A model generated the notes under the pieces. The model ran no database searches and was not told the DNA's origin. It saw nothing but the letters and a program-made list of their open reading frames with translations. Both the position numbers and the translations under genes were made by a program. A stretch of 64,000 nucleotides of DNA, from the NCBI RefSeq assembly GCF_018141005.1, contig NZ_CP046582.1:1736001-1800000 (forward strand). Reading direction: 5' to 3'. Shown here piece after piece: positions 36,449-45,111 of this stretch. The DNA is from Erwinia sp. E602. GTDB lineage: Bacteria > Pseudomonadota > Gammaproteobacteria > Enterobacterales > Enterobacteriaceae. Within the stretch, counting starts at the first letter, position 1, and each line of letters starts with the position of its first letter.

Positions 36449-36638
36449 AGCCTGATCTGAGAATTTAGTTCAACTGCTGAATTAATCATCATTTTGTCGT
36501 GGTTTTGTGCTTTTCAGACTTTTTATCTGCGTTTTGCGCCTTGTCTGGCAGCCTGTAGCACGCGTTGCAGTGCTGTTGCAGGTTTTTTCGCAAGCGCGAT
36601 CACGATTACTCTCTTTTCAGTTTGAGTTGGCGATAAAC
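36449..36638. other. Intergenic region between tRNA-Asn and the third dehydrogenase gene
   Basis: No gene is supported. The short plus-strand frame at 36507-36731 has no ribosome-binding site and runs into the dehydrogenase gene. The stretch is AT-richer than average and likely holds the dehydrogenase promoter. Confidence 0.4.
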
Positions 36639-36652
36639 GGAATATACATTCC
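36639..36652. promoter_or_regulatory. Palindrome GGAA-N6-TTCC, candidate IolR-type operator
   Basis: GGAATATACATTCC is a near-perfect inverted repeat 54 bp upstream of the dehydrogenase gene. The pattern GGAA-N6-TTCC has been described for the RpiR-family inositol regulator IolR in rhizobia. No regulator gene is adjacent, so the assignment is tentative. Confidence 0.45.
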
Positions 36653-36706
36653 ATCCCAGTTGCACGTTTATTTCATTTTTGTAACCCCTACGCTTAAGGA
36701 CCCACC

Positions 36707-37828
36707 ATGCAAAAAGTCAGAATCGGATTGATCGGCACCGGCTATATCGGACGTTGCCACGCCATTGCTTACGCTCAGGCACCGACGGTGTTTAACCTGA
36801 AAGGCGAGCTGGTGCGCGAGATGGTGGCGGAAGTTACCCCGGAGCTGGCGCGGGAAAAGGCGGAGGCCTTTGGCTTTAACCGTTCCACCGGCGACTGGCG
36901 TGAGCTGGTGGCCGATCCAGACATCGACGTGGTCGACATTTGCGCGCCGAATTTCCTGCATAAAGAGATGGCGCTGGAAGCGATTCGTCACGGCAAGCAC
37001 GTCTATTCTGAAAAGCCGCTGGCGCTGGACGTGGCGGACGCCGAAGAGATGGTGCGTGCTGCACAGCAGGCCGGAGTGAAAACGCTGGTCGGCTTTAACT
37101 ATATGAAGAACCCGACCAGCCAGCTGGCGAAAGAGATCATTGCCCGCGGTGAGATCGGTGAGGTGGTGCACTTCTATGGCACCCACAATGAAGATTATCT
37201 GGCCAATCCGTCCACACCGCTGGACTGGCACTGCCAGAAGGCGCTGGCCGGTCTCGGCGCGCTGGGCGACCTGGCGGCCCATATCGTCAATATGGCGCAC
37301 TATCTGGTGGGCAATATCGACCAGGTGAGCGGCGATATGATGACGGTGATCAAACAGCGCCCGGATCCGAAGAACCCGGCGGTGCTGCGCGACGTGGAGA
37401 ACGAAGATCAGGCCAGCGCGCTGCTGCGTTTTGACAACGGCGCGCACGGCGTGATTGAAACCTCACGTATCGCCTGCGGCAGCAAGATGGGGCTGACCTA
37501 CGTGGTCACCGGCACCAAAGGTACGCTTCGTTATACTCAGGAGCGGATGGCGGAGCTGGAGCTGTATATCCACGATGAGCCCGCCGGCCGTCAGGGCTTT
37601 AAAACTATTCTTACCGGCCCGGCGCACCCGGATTATGCCAATTTCTGCATCTCTGCCGGGCACGGTATCGGCTTTAACGATCAGAAGACCGTGGAAGTTC
37701 GCGATCTGATTAACGGTATTGCGGCCGGTGACCGCATGTGGCCAGACTTCGCCGAAGGGCTGCAGGTGTCGAAGGTGCTGGAAGCGATCGCCGTATCGGC
37801 GACTGAAGGGCGCTGGATTAACGTCTAA
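36707..37828 (+). CDS. Gfo/Idh/MocA-family oxidoreductase 3
   Basis: The 373-residue protein has the NAD(P) motif RIGLIGTGYIGRCHAIAYAQ (residues 5-24), the family EKP motif in HVYSEKPLALDVADAEEMV (about 99-117), and a substrate domain with LGALGDLAAHIVNMAHYLVG (about 184-203), whose Asp and His fit the catalytic positions of inositol/sugar dehydrogenases. AAGGA precedes ATG 36707. It is larger than and separate from the pair at 28-30 kb and is probably transcribed alone under its own operator. Confidence 0.87.
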   Translation: MQKVRIGLIGTGYIGRCHAIAYAQAPTVFNLKGELVREMVAEVTPELAREKAEAFGFNRSTGDWRELVADPDIDVVDICAPNFLHKEMALEAIRHGKHVYSEKPLALDVADAEEMVRAAQQAGVKTLVGFNYMKNPTSQLAKEIIARGEIGEVVHFYGTHNEDYLANPSTPLDWHCQKALAGLGALGDLAAHIVNMAHYLVGNIDQVSGDMMTVIKQRPDPKNPAVLRDVENEDQASALLRFDNGAHGVIETSRIACGSKMGLTYVVTGTKGTLRYTQERMAELELYIHDEPAGRQGFKTILTGPAHPDYANFCISAGHGIGFNDQKTVEVRDLINGIAAGDRMWPDFAEGLQVSKVLEAIAVSATEGRWINV

Positions 37829-37864
37829 TCAGAGCGAAACAGGGTTGCTGGTCGCTTCAGATTT

Positions 37865-38084
37865 TGGGGCCCGGCTAATCGGGGCGTGGCTTTTGGGCCG
37901 GGTCGCTTCGGGTTCAGGTGCCTGACTAATCGGAGTGTGGCTTTTGGGCCGGATCGCTTCGGGTTCAGGTGCCCGGCTAATCGGGGTGTGGCTTTTGGGC
38001 CGCTGGTCGCTGCGGGTTCCGGTGCCTGGTTAATCGGGGGGTGGCTTTTGGGCCGCTGGTCGCTGCGGGTTTCGGTACCTGGCT
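37865..38084. repeat. 53-bp tandem array, family B (right copy)
   Basis: GGTGCC or GGTACC recurs at 37917, 37968, 38021 and 38074, giving periods of 51, 53 and 53 bp, in units that read TAATCGGGGTGTGGCTTTTG and then GGCCGCTGGTCGCTGCGGG. These are the reverse complement of the units at 5378-5600. Confidence 0.9.
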
Positions 38085-38186
38085 AATCGGGGTTTATCCG
38101 GAACGCGGACACGCCAGTGACGTCCCTGGGCTCTGCCGGGCACGTCCGTGTGCCCGAAGGTCCGCTTATCCGGATAAACCCCGATT
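38085..38186. repeat. 102-bp hairpin element with 18-bp terminal inverted repeats (right copy)
   Basis: AATCGGGGTTTATCCGGA at 38085-38102 and its exact complement at 38169-38186 bound an element of the same length as the one at 5273-5374. In inverted alignment the two differ at only two positions by my count. Confidence 0.87.
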
Positions 38187-38301
38187 GCCTGCTATTTTCT
38201 GCGTCGCTGTTTTAAAACCAGACAAAAAAAAATCAAATAAACCAAATCAAACTAAATCAGACCAAATCAGACAGCTTCCACTACTTAATCTTCGGTATCC
38301 T

Positions 38302-38372
38302 GCCCAACCCCAAGCCCAACCCCAACCCCAAGCCCAACCCCAAGCCCAACCCCAAGCCCAACCCCAAGCCCA
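38302..38372. repeat. C-rich telomere-like tandem repeat with G-quadruplex potential on the minus strand
   Basis: Alternating CCCAAC and CCCAAG hexamers (AACCCC and AAGCCC) run for about 70 bp. The minus strand therefore has more than ten runs of three or four G separated by TT or CTT. The left mosaic lacks this array at the matching place. Confidence 0.9.
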
Positions 38373-38526
38373 GTCCGACACCAAAAGCTACGCCTTTAAG
38401 GCAGCAACACAATAGCTCACAGGGAGGACGCGGGCGAAAAGGTTAGCCGGGCGTGCGGCGCAGGGAGCGCCGCCCGAGCTTACAGGGACGTACTTGCAGC
38501 GTCCCGGCGTTCTTTTCGCCTGCGGC

Positions 38527-39110
38527 CGAACCCACCACCAGAACAGGAAGCTACGCCTTTAATACAGCAACGCATCAGCCGAACCCACCACCAGAACAGA
38601 AAGCTGCGCCTTTAAGACAGTAACGCAACAGCCGAACCCACCACCAGAGCAGGAAGCTACGCCTTTAAGACAGCAACACAACAGCTCACAGGGAGGACGC
38701 GGGCGAAAAGGTTAGCCGGGCGTGCGGCGCAGGGAGCGCCGCCCGAGCTTACATGGACGTACTTGCAGCGTCCCGGCGTTCTTTTCGCCCACGGCCGAAC
38801 CCATCACCAGAACAGAAAGCTGCGCCTTTAATACAACAACGCAACAGCCGAACCCACCACCAGAACAGAAAGCTGCGCCTTTAAGACAGCAACGCAACAG
38901 CCGAACCCACCACCAGAACAGAAAGCTGCGCCTTTAAGACAGCAACGCAACAGCCGAACCCACCACCAGAACAGGAAGCTACGCCTTTAATACAGCAACG
39001 CATCAGCCGAACCCACCACCAGAACAGAAAGCTGCGCCTTTAATACAGCAACGCATCAGCTGAACCCACCACGAGAGCAGGAAGCTACGCCCTTAAGACA
39101 GCAACGCAAC
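38527..39110. repeat. 53-bp tandem arrays, family A (three and six copies)
   Basis: GAACCCACCA occurs at an exact 53-bp spacing: units start at 38527, 38580 and 38633, then at 38796, 38849, 38902, 38955, 39008 and 39061. Each unit continues CCAGAACAGAAAGCTGCGCC and TTTAAGACAGCAACGCAAC or near variants. GC-rich modules starting ACAGGGAGGACGCGGGCG separate the arrays. Units abut without spacers, so this is not a CRISPR array. Confidence 0.92.
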
Positions 39111-39220
39111 AGCCAACAGGGAGGACGCGGGCGAAAAGGGTAGCCAGGGGAATGGAAATGGGAAAGGACAACTGCGTGGCTGCAGTGCAAAGCGTTTGAT
39201 TTCACTGCGTCTGCAGGTAT

Positions 39221-39239
39221 GATAATAAGACTCATTTTC
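39221..39239. promoter_or_regulatory. Fur box upstream of fepB
   Basis: GATAATAAGACTCATTTTC matches 15 of 19 positions of the Fur consensus. It lies 16 bp upstream of the fepB start, close to the right edge of the repeat mosaic, so the fep operon promoter is partly within or next to the last repeat. Confidence 0.8.
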
Positions 39240-39254
39240 AGTCAGTTGATCGCC

Positions 39255-40394
39255 ATGAATTTCTCCTCTTCCGCTCTGCGCCGCGCGATGACCTTCACCT
39301 CGCTACTGCTCGTTCTTGCCGTTAGCGGCTGCGATAATACGCAATCGGATCCAAACACCACCGCGCCAGCTGCGCAAGCGCACTCTGATTCAGCGACGGC
39401 GTCAGCCACGGATGATCATCACGTGGAACCGCCGCAGGCCGCGATGCAGAAAGGCAACGACCAGGCTCAGGCTGCACCTCAGCAAAACAACGCTCAGCCG
39501 TCAGCCAGCGGCTGGCCGCGTACCCTGCAAACGCCGCAGGGGCCATTAACCCTGCAGCAGCAACCCCAGCGCATCGTCTCAACCAGCGTGACGCTGACCG
39601 GCACGCTGCTGGCAATTAACGCGCCGCTGGTGGGATCGGGGGCGACCGCGCGCAGGACGTCGGTGGCCGACGATCGCGGCTTTTTCACCCAGTGCAGCCA
39701 GGTGGCATCCGAACGCGGCCTGCAGCCGCTCTATGTCAGTGAACCGAATGCGGAGGCCATCGCCGCTGCGGCACCGGATCTGATCGTCATTGCGGCGACC
39801 GGCGGCGATTCGGCGGTGAAACTGCAGGAGCAGCTGGCGGCGATAGCGCCGGTGCTGGTGGTCGACTACGGCGATAAAAGCTGGCAGCAGCTGGCGGCGG
39901 AGCTGGGTGCGGCCACCGGCCATGAGACCGATGCAAAACGGGTCAGCGAGCGCTTTGCGCAGCGCGTGCAGCGGGTGAAACAGGCGATTACCCTGCCGCC
40001 GCAGCCGGTGTCGGCGCTGGTTTATTATGAGGACGGGCGCGGGGTCAACCTGTGGACCCCGGCCTCGGCGCAGGGCAAGCTGCTCACTGAACTGGGCTTC
40101 AGCCTGGCAATGCCGCCGGCGGAGGTGCATGGCGGCAGCAGCATGGGCAGGCGCAACGATATTATCCAGCTCTCGGGCGAAACGATGGCGGCGGGAATAA
40201 CGGGTCAGTCAGTGCTGCTGTTTGCCACCGACGACGACACGGTGGCTAAGGTATTGAGCAACCCGTTCCTGGCAGCGCTGCCGCCGGTGATGGCGAAGCG
40301 GGTATGGGCGTTCGGGCCGGACACCTTCAGGCTGGATTACTACAGCGCCAGCAACCTGCTGGAGCGCATTGAACAGCGCTTTAAAACGCCGTGA
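39255..40394 (+). CDS. fepB: Ferric-enterobactin-type binding protein, probable lipoprotein
   Basis: The 379-residue product has a lipobox LAVSGC (Cys 26), then about 60 residues of low-complexity Gln/Ala/Ser/His linker, and then a FepB-type binding domain starting near residue 85 (TPQGPLTLQQQPQRIVSTSV). Later segments EPNAEAIAAAAPDLIVIAAT and VWAFGPDTFRLDYYSASNLL are typical of FepB. E. coli FepB is soluble in the periplasm; here it seems membrane-anchored with a long tether. ATG 39255 gives a proper signal sequence, better than the frame from 39219. It opens the fepBDGC operon. Confidence 0.88.
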   Translation: MNFSSSALRRAMTFTSLLLVLAVSGCDNTQSDPNTTAPAAQAHSDSATASATDDHHVEPPQAAMQKGNDQAQAAPQQNNAQPSASGWPRTLQTPQGPLTLQQQPQRIVSTSVTLTGTLLAINAPLVGSGATARRTSVADDRGFFTQCSQVASERGLQPLYVSEPNAEAIAAAAPDLIVIAATGGDSAVKLQEQLAAIAPVLVVDYGDKSWQQLAAELGAATGHETDAKRVSERFAQRVQRVKQAITLPPQPVSALVYYEDGRGVNLWTPASAQGKLLTELGFSLAMPPAEVHGGSSMGRRNDIIQLSGETMAAGITGQSVLLFATDDDTVAKVLSNPFLAALPPVMAKRVWAFGPDTFRLDYYSASNLLERIEQRFKTP

Positions 40395-41434
40395 GCCCTG
40401 CAATCCTGAGCGGATCTTCTGCGCCCGACCGCGCCTCGCGATCGCGGCTACCCGCGATCGCCCTGGCACTGCTGGTGCTGCTGCTGGTCAGCATCGCCAG
40501 CCTGTTTATCGGTGCGAAAAGCATCGCGCCGGCGGTGGTCTGGCACAGCCTGAGCGGCCAGCTGCACAGCGCGGACGCTACCCTGATTATTGAGGCGCGG
40601 CTGCCGCGTACCCTGGCCGGGCTGCTGGTCGGCCTGGCGCTGGGCGGGGCAGGGGCGGTGATCCAGGCGCTGACCCGCAACCCGCTGGCCGATCCGGGCA
40701 TCCTCGGCGTTAACGCCGGGGCCAGCTTTGCCATGGTACTGGGCATCACGCTGTTTAACGTCAGCGGCATGGCGGGCTGGCTGGGGCTGGCGTGGGCCGG
40801 CGCGCTGCTGGCCAGCGTGGCGGTATGGCTGATCGGCTCGCTCGGCGGCGGGCGGGTCAGTCCGGTGCGGCTGACGCTGGCCGGGGTGGCGCTGACCGCG
40901 GTGCTTAACGGTTTCACTTCATCGGTCTCGCTGCTTAACCCGCAAACCTATGACCAGCTGCGCTTCTGGCAGGCCGGCACGCTGGATATTCGCTCGGTGG
41001 ACAACCTGTTGCTGGTGGCGCCGGCGATTATCGTCGGCCTGCTGCTGGCGCTGGCCACGCCGCGATCGCTGAATGCGCTAAGCATGGGCGAAGAGCTGGC
41101 GGCGGCGCTGGGCACCCGGGTGATTGCGGTGCGCCTGCTGGCGCTGCTGGCGGTGACGCTGCTCTGTGGATCGGCCACCGCGCTGGTCGGCCCGATCGCC
41201 TTTATCGGGCTGATGGTGCCGCACATTGCCCGGCGCTGGGCCGGGCCGGATCAGCGCTGGATATTAGTCGGGTCGCTGCTGCTGGCGCCGATCCTGCTGT
41301 TGACGGCGGATATCGCCGGGCGGCTGATGGTCAGCGGCGAGCTGCGGGTTTCGGTGGTCACCGCGCTGTTTGGCGCACCGGTGCTGATCTGGCTGGTACG
41401 CCGTCAAAAATCGTCAGGAGCCGCCGATGTCTGA
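40391..41434 (+). CDS. fepD: Ferric-enterobactin-type ABC permease FepD
   Basis: This 347-residue FecCD-family permease has multiple membrane helices and the signatures LPRTLAGLLVGLALGGAGAV (about residues 70-89), NPLADPGILGVNAGASFAMV (about 97-116) and GPIAFIGLMVPHIARRWAGP (about 272-291). The start is a GTG that overlaps the fepB stop as GTGA. It would pair with FepG in the inner membrane. It ends 8 bp into the fepG gene. Confidence 0.9.
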   Translation: MSPAILSGSSAPDRASRSRLPAIALALLVLLLVSIASLFIGAKSIAPAVVWHSLSGQLHSADATLIIEARLPRTLAGLLVGLALGGAGAVIQALTRNPLADPGILGVNAGASFAMVLGITLFNVSGMAGWLGLAWAGALLASVAVWLIGSLGGGRVSPVRLTLAGVALTAVLNGFTSSVSLLNPQTYDQLRFWQAGTLDIRSVDNLLLVAPAIIVGLLLALATPRSLNALSMGEELAAALGTRVIAVRLLALLAVTLLCGSATALVGPIAFIGLMVPHIARRWAGPDQRWILVGSLLLAPILLLTADIAGRLMVSGELRVSVVTALFGAPVLIWLVRRQKSSGAADV

Positions 41435-42498
41435 TTCTGTTGTGTTGATCGGCCGGCGCGGCGGCCCGCTCAGCCTGCGGCTGTCGCGGCGGGTACTGTG
41501 GGTTAACTTAATTCTGCTGCTGCTGGCGCTGCTGACCGGGCTGTTTGCCCTGGCGCACGGTACGCTGACGGTGACGCCGGGCCAGCTGTGGCAGGCGCTG
41601 CAGGGCGAAGGGCCGCGCGGAGTGGTGACGGTGATTACCCAGTGGCGCGCGCCGCGGGTGGTGCTGGCGCTGGTGCTCGGTGCCGCGCTGGGCGTCAGCG
41701 GCGCGATTTTCCAGTCGGCGATCCGCAACCCGCTCGGCAGCCCGGACGTGATCGGCTTTAATACCGGTGCTTACACCGGCGCGCTGGTGGCGATCGTGCT
41801 GTTTAACGGCGGCTTTTATCAGACCGCCTTCGGCGCGCTGCTGGGCGGCATTGCCGCCGCCGCGCTGGTCTGGCTGCTGGCCTGGCGGCAGGGCATCGCC
41901 GGATTTCGCCTGATTATCGTCGGCATCGGCGTTGGTGCGGTGCTGTCGGCGCTCAACACCTGGCTGATTATCAGCGCTTCGCTGGAGAAGGCGATGAGTG
42001 CCGCGCTGTGGGGCGCAGGCACGCTGAACGGCCTGACCTGGGCAAAAGGGCAGCCGGCGCTGCTGGTGGTGCCGCTGACGCTGGTCGCGGTGCTGCTGGC
42101 GGGCCGCCGCCTGCAGCTGATGGAGATGGGGGACGACAGCGCCCGCGCGCTGGGCATCAACACCGGGCGCAGCCGCCTGCAGCTGATGTTTGGTGCGATC
42201 GTGCTCACCGCCGTTGCCACCGCCACCGCCGGGCCGATTGCCTTTATCGCGCTGGCCGCGCCGCAGATCGCCCGGCGGCTCACCGCCGCGCCCGGCGTGC
42301 CGCTGTTCTCGGCGGCTCACCGCCGCGCCCGGCGTGCCGCTGTTCTCGGCGGCCACCACCGGCGCGCTGCTGCTGCTGCTGGCCGACGCTCTCGCCCAGC
42401 AGGGATTTAACGGGATACAGCTGCCGGTCGGTGCCGTCACCGTCAGCATCGGCGGCCTGTATCTGATCGGATTACTAATCAGGGAGTCACGACGTTGA
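41427..42498 (+). pseudogene. fepG: Ferric-enterobactin-type ABC permease FepG, frameshifted by a 37-bp tandem duplication
   Basis: The gene begins normally (ATG 41427) and reads as a FecCD-family permease with RAPRVVLALVLGAALGVSGA and NPLGSPDVIGFNTGAYTGAL. At 42277-42350 a 37-bp unit (GGCTCACCGCCGCGCCCGGC then GTGCCGCTGTTCTCGGC) occurs twice in perfect tandem. Since 37 is not a multiple of 3, the frame shifts: the product as it stands ends at 42410 with an arginine-rich tail, 327 residues. Removing one copy restores ATTGALLLLLADALAQQG and a normal C-terminus ending at TGA 42498, which overlaps the fepC start. The altered protein lacks the last one or two helices and is likely inactive. Confidence 0.9.
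42277..42350. repeat. Perfect 37-bp tandem duplication inside fepG
   Basis: Positions 42277-42313 and 42314-42350 are identical over all 37 bases. The single-copy state would be in frame with the conserved FepG C-terminus, so the duplication is the derived state. Its perfection suggests it is recent. Confidence 0.95.
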
Positions 42499-43304
42499 TG
42501 GATACTATCTCAGCCCGCCTGCAGGCCACCGGCCTGACGCTGGCCTATGAACAGAAGGTGATCGCCCGCGACCTCAGCGTGCAGATCCCGGACCGCAAGT
42601 TCACGGTGATTATCGGGCCGAACGCCTGCGGCAAGTCAACGCTGCTGCGCTCGCTGTGCCGCCTGCTCAGACCGCGCAGCGGCCAGGTGCTGCTGGACGG
42701 TCAGGATATTCACCAGATGGAGACCAAAGCGCTGGCGCGTCAGCTTGGCCTGCTGCCGCAGCACGCTATCGTGCCGGAGGGGATTAGCGTCGCCGATCTG
42801 GTGGCGCGCGGGCGTTATCCGCATCAGAGCCTGCTGCGCCAGTGGAGCGAGGCCGATCACCAGGCGGTCGAGGCGGCAATGGCGGCGACTAACGTCAGCG
42901 ATCTGGCGCAGCGCAGCGTAGACGAACTCTCCGGCGGCCAGCGGCAGCGGGTGTGGGTGGCGATGGTGCTGGCGCAGCAGACGCCGCTGCTGCTGCTGGA
43001 TGAGCCCACCACCTGGCTGGACATCGCCCATCAGATCGAGCTGCTGGATCTGTTCCGCGAGCTGAACCAGCAGCACGGCCACACGCTGGTGGCGGTGCTG
43101 CACGATCTCAACCAGGCCTGCCGCTACGCCGACCATCTGATCGTAATGCGCGCTGGCACGATCGTGGCGGAAGGCAAACCGGCGGAGATTATCAGCGCCG
43201 CGCTGGTGCAGCAGGTGTTTGGCATGGCGAGCGTGATCGTTGACGATCCGGTGTCACACACGCCGATGATCGTCCCGTGCGGGCGCTATCACCGCCCCGG
43301 ATAA
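42498..43304 (+). CDS. fepC: Ferric-enterobactin-type ABC ATPase FepC
   Basis: The 268-residue ATPase has Walker A GPNACGKST (about residues 37-45), signature LSGGQRQRVWVA (about 142-153) and Walker B LLLLDEPT (about 162-169), with the iron-siderophore branch marks LRPRSGQVLLDGQDIHQ and LVARGRYPHQSLL. ATG 42498 overlaps the stop that an intact fepG would use (TGATG), so its translation was probably coupled to fepG. With the frameshift, fepG translation stops 88 bp earlier and FepC yield may fall. Confidence 0.92.
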   Translation: MDTISARLQATGLTLAYEQKVIARDLSVQIPDRKFTVIIGPNACGKSTLLRSLCRLLRPRSGQVLLDGQDIHQMETKALARQLGLLPQHAIVPEGISVADLVARGRYPHQSLLRQWSEADHQAVEAAMAATNVSDLAQRSVDELSGGQRQRVWVAMVLAQQTPLLLLDEPTTWLDIAHQIELLDLFRELNQQHGHTLVAVLHDLNQACRYADHLIVMRAGTIVAEGKPAEIISAALVQQVFGMASVIVDDPVSHTPMIVPCGRYHRPG

Positions 43305-43465
43305 CTGGCCGCAGCGCGCAGCCCGTGTGGGCAACGGGTGGGGCCAGGGGCATCGGTGACCGTCAGACGCTATGCGCCAGGCAGCGGATCACGGGTGCAG
43401 ACGCAGGGTGACCGCTCAGGCAGACCCTGTCCGGCACCTGAGCATCAGGCCGCTACGGTAGCCGA
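43305..43465. other. Region between convergent fepC and fes, no gene seen
   Basis: The stretch separates two convergent stops. It contains no clear terminator with a T-run and no supported frame. Confidence 0.35.
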
Positions 43466-44815
43466 TCAGGCATCAGTGGCGTGCTCATCTGTGGCGATCG
43501 TCAGGTCGGCCAGCAGCCAGCGCATGCCGTCGATCAGGCCGCCGCGCCAGCACAAACCATCGTGGCCGCCGGCGTAGATGCGAAAATAAATCGCGTGACC
43601 GCCCGGCTGCAGCGCTTCATGCATCTGCTGGCTGAGCGCCGCCATATCGCCTTCGCGGTCGCCGGCCTCCATAAAGATCTTCAGCCGCGACGGCGGCAGC
43701 GCGCCGCTTTGCACCTGCGCGGTCAGCCAGCCGGTTTGCCCGTTCAGATCGCCGTTAAACTCTTTAATCAGCCGTACTTCCGGCCACCAGAATGAGCCGG
43801 ACTGGCTGAGCACCCGACCAAAGCGCTGCGGCCAGTGCAGCCCGGCGTACAGCGCCGCCAGCCCGCCGTAGCTCTGCCCGGCCACCACCGTGTGGTCGGC
43901 CTGCCCGCTGAACGACACCTTTTCCCTTACCAGCGGCAGCAGCTCCTGCTGCAGCGCCTGCCAGAACGCCGCGTTACAGGGCAGCTCCTGCTCGCGGTGG
44001 TGCATCGTGATCGCGTCAACAAACAGCCAGACCGCCGGCGGCAGCTGGCCGCTCTCCGTGGCGCAGTCCAGCGCGGCAAAGGCCGGCTGCCCCTCCACCC
44101 AGTTCTGCCCGTCAAGCAGGATTGCCAGCGGCCGCGTCTCCGGGGTCGGGTTGGTACCGGTGGTGTAGATCCAGATGCGGCGTCGGTTGCCCAGCAGTTT
44201 GCTCTCCCAGCTGAAGCTGTGCAGGCGCTGCGGGTCGGCCAGCGCCGGTTGACCGGCGTCCAGCTGATGCCAGGCCGACTGCTCCTGCGCGCGCGGCATA
44301 TGGGCGGCAGAGAGCGGATGGCGCTGGCTGCTGTAGTGCGGCGCACGGGGGTTAAGCGGATCGGCGATGGCAAACGGGAACAGCGAAATCCACCATTCGC
44401 GCTGCTGATGCGCGCGCGCGGCGGCATCGCCGCTGAAGGCGGGCGGCAGCTGGGCGCTGCCCGCCGGGATCAGGCAATAGCTGCCGCGCCAGCGGGCGTC
44501 GACCGTGACTGACCAGTGCCAGACGTCGGTGCCCGGCAGGCGGTGCAGGCTCTGCGGCTGTGGGTGATGATGATCGGTGACGCAGTTAATGCTGATATAG
44601 ACCTGACGCACCGGCGAACGCGTTTCATCGCCTGCCGGATCGCGCCAGAAAAAGCTTATCAGCAGCGCGTCGTCGTCCGCTGTTTCGATCAGCGGCGTAC
44701 CGCAGTGCGCCAGTTCTCGCCACCAGGCCTCTTCCCCGACGTGGTCAGCGGCCAGCCAGCCGGCGGCACAGCCGCGCGGCTGCGCGTGAGGGAGCAGCGA
44801 CTTCGCGTTTATCAC
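43466..44815 (-). CDS. fes: Enterochelin esterase Fes
   Basis: The 449-residue protein has the N-terminal enterochelin-esterase domain (DUF3327, about residues 1-190) and a C-terminal esterase-D-type alpha/beta hydrolase domain. The nucleophile motif GQSYGG is at 313-318, and the late DREGDMAALSQQMHEAL and GGHDGLCWRGGL segments supply the acid and histidine. Fes cleaves the trilactone of ferric enterobactin in the cytoplasm to free the iron. It is divergent from the TonB-dependent receptor gene and convergent with fepC. No enterobactin synthesis genes are in the window. Confidence 0.93.
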   Translation of the reverse strand: MINAKSLLPHAQPRGCAAGWLAADHVGEEAWWRELAHCGTPLIETADDDALLISFFWRDPAGDETRSPVRQVYISINCVTDHHHPQPQSLHRLPGTDVWHWSVTVDARWRGSYCLIPAGSAQLPPAFSGDAAARAHQQREWWISLFPFAIADPLNPRAPHYSSQRHPLSAAHMPRAQEQSAWHQLDAGQPALADPQRLHSFSWESKLLGNRRRIWIYTTGTNPTPETRPLAILLDGQNWVEGQPAFAALDCATESGQLPPAVWLFVDAITMHHREQELPCNAAFWQALQQELLPLVREKVSFSGQADHTVVAGQSYGGLAALYAGLHWPQRFGRVLSQSGSFWWPEVRLIKEFNGDLNGQTGWLTAQVQSGALPPSRLKIFMEAGDREGDMAALSQQMHEALQPGGHAIYFRIYAGGHDGLCWRGGLIDGMRWLLADLTIATDEHATDA

Positions 44816-44877
44816 GATTTTTTCCTTAGTTCACAGTGAGATGTCGACAGGTTATCTGCATCGGCATCGACAAATAT

Positions 44878-44911
44878 AATAATGCTAATCTGAATAGTAT
44901 TGAGAACTATT
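44878..44911. promoter_or_regulatory. Overlapping Fur-box-like sites between fes and the receptor gene
   Basis: AATAATGCTAATCTGAATA (44878-44896) matches the Fur consensus at about 13 of 19 positions. It overlaps a second palindrome, AATAGT-ATTGAGA-ACTATT (44893-44911). The position between divergent fes and receptor genes is the usual site for shared iron control. Confidence 0.65.
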
Positions 44912-45111
44912 TACATTTGCAATAATATGCGTTCGCGCTGCTGATAATGGTGCTAACTCCTGTGGGTGTAAGGCTTTTTTCGCGCAGCAATAAAAGTAAC
45001 CCACCCTGCTGGGGCGAAGGGTTACCCATGTTCGCCGGATCGCGCCTAAAAAAGGGCGACCGGCCTTCTCTGGTGTTTATTTAGCAAGGCTGTCGTAAGA
45101 CAGGGATAACG

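Larger units (their letters stand above)
37852..39146. repeat. Right composite repeat mosaic (inverted relative to the left one)
   Basis: From left to right it holds the 53-bp family B array, a 102-bp hairpin element, an AT-rich linker (about 38187-38300) nearly identical to the left copy, a C-rich repeat, and alternating GC-rich modules and 53-bp family A arrays. The order is the mirror image of 4687-5600. No gene is supported; frames such as 38041-38415 follow the repeats. Confidence 0.92.

Noticed and set aside
38041..38415. Open frame with a long QPQAQPQA repeat
   Set aside because: It follows from the C-rich hexamer array, has no ribosome-binding site and crosses non-coding repeat modules.
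38527..39110. Possible CRISPR array
   Set aside because: The 53-bp units abut directly; there are no unique spacers and no cas genes nearby.
42495..42497. TTG as the start of fepC
   Set aside because: The ATG at 42498 directly follows it, overlaps the original fepG stop and is a better start.
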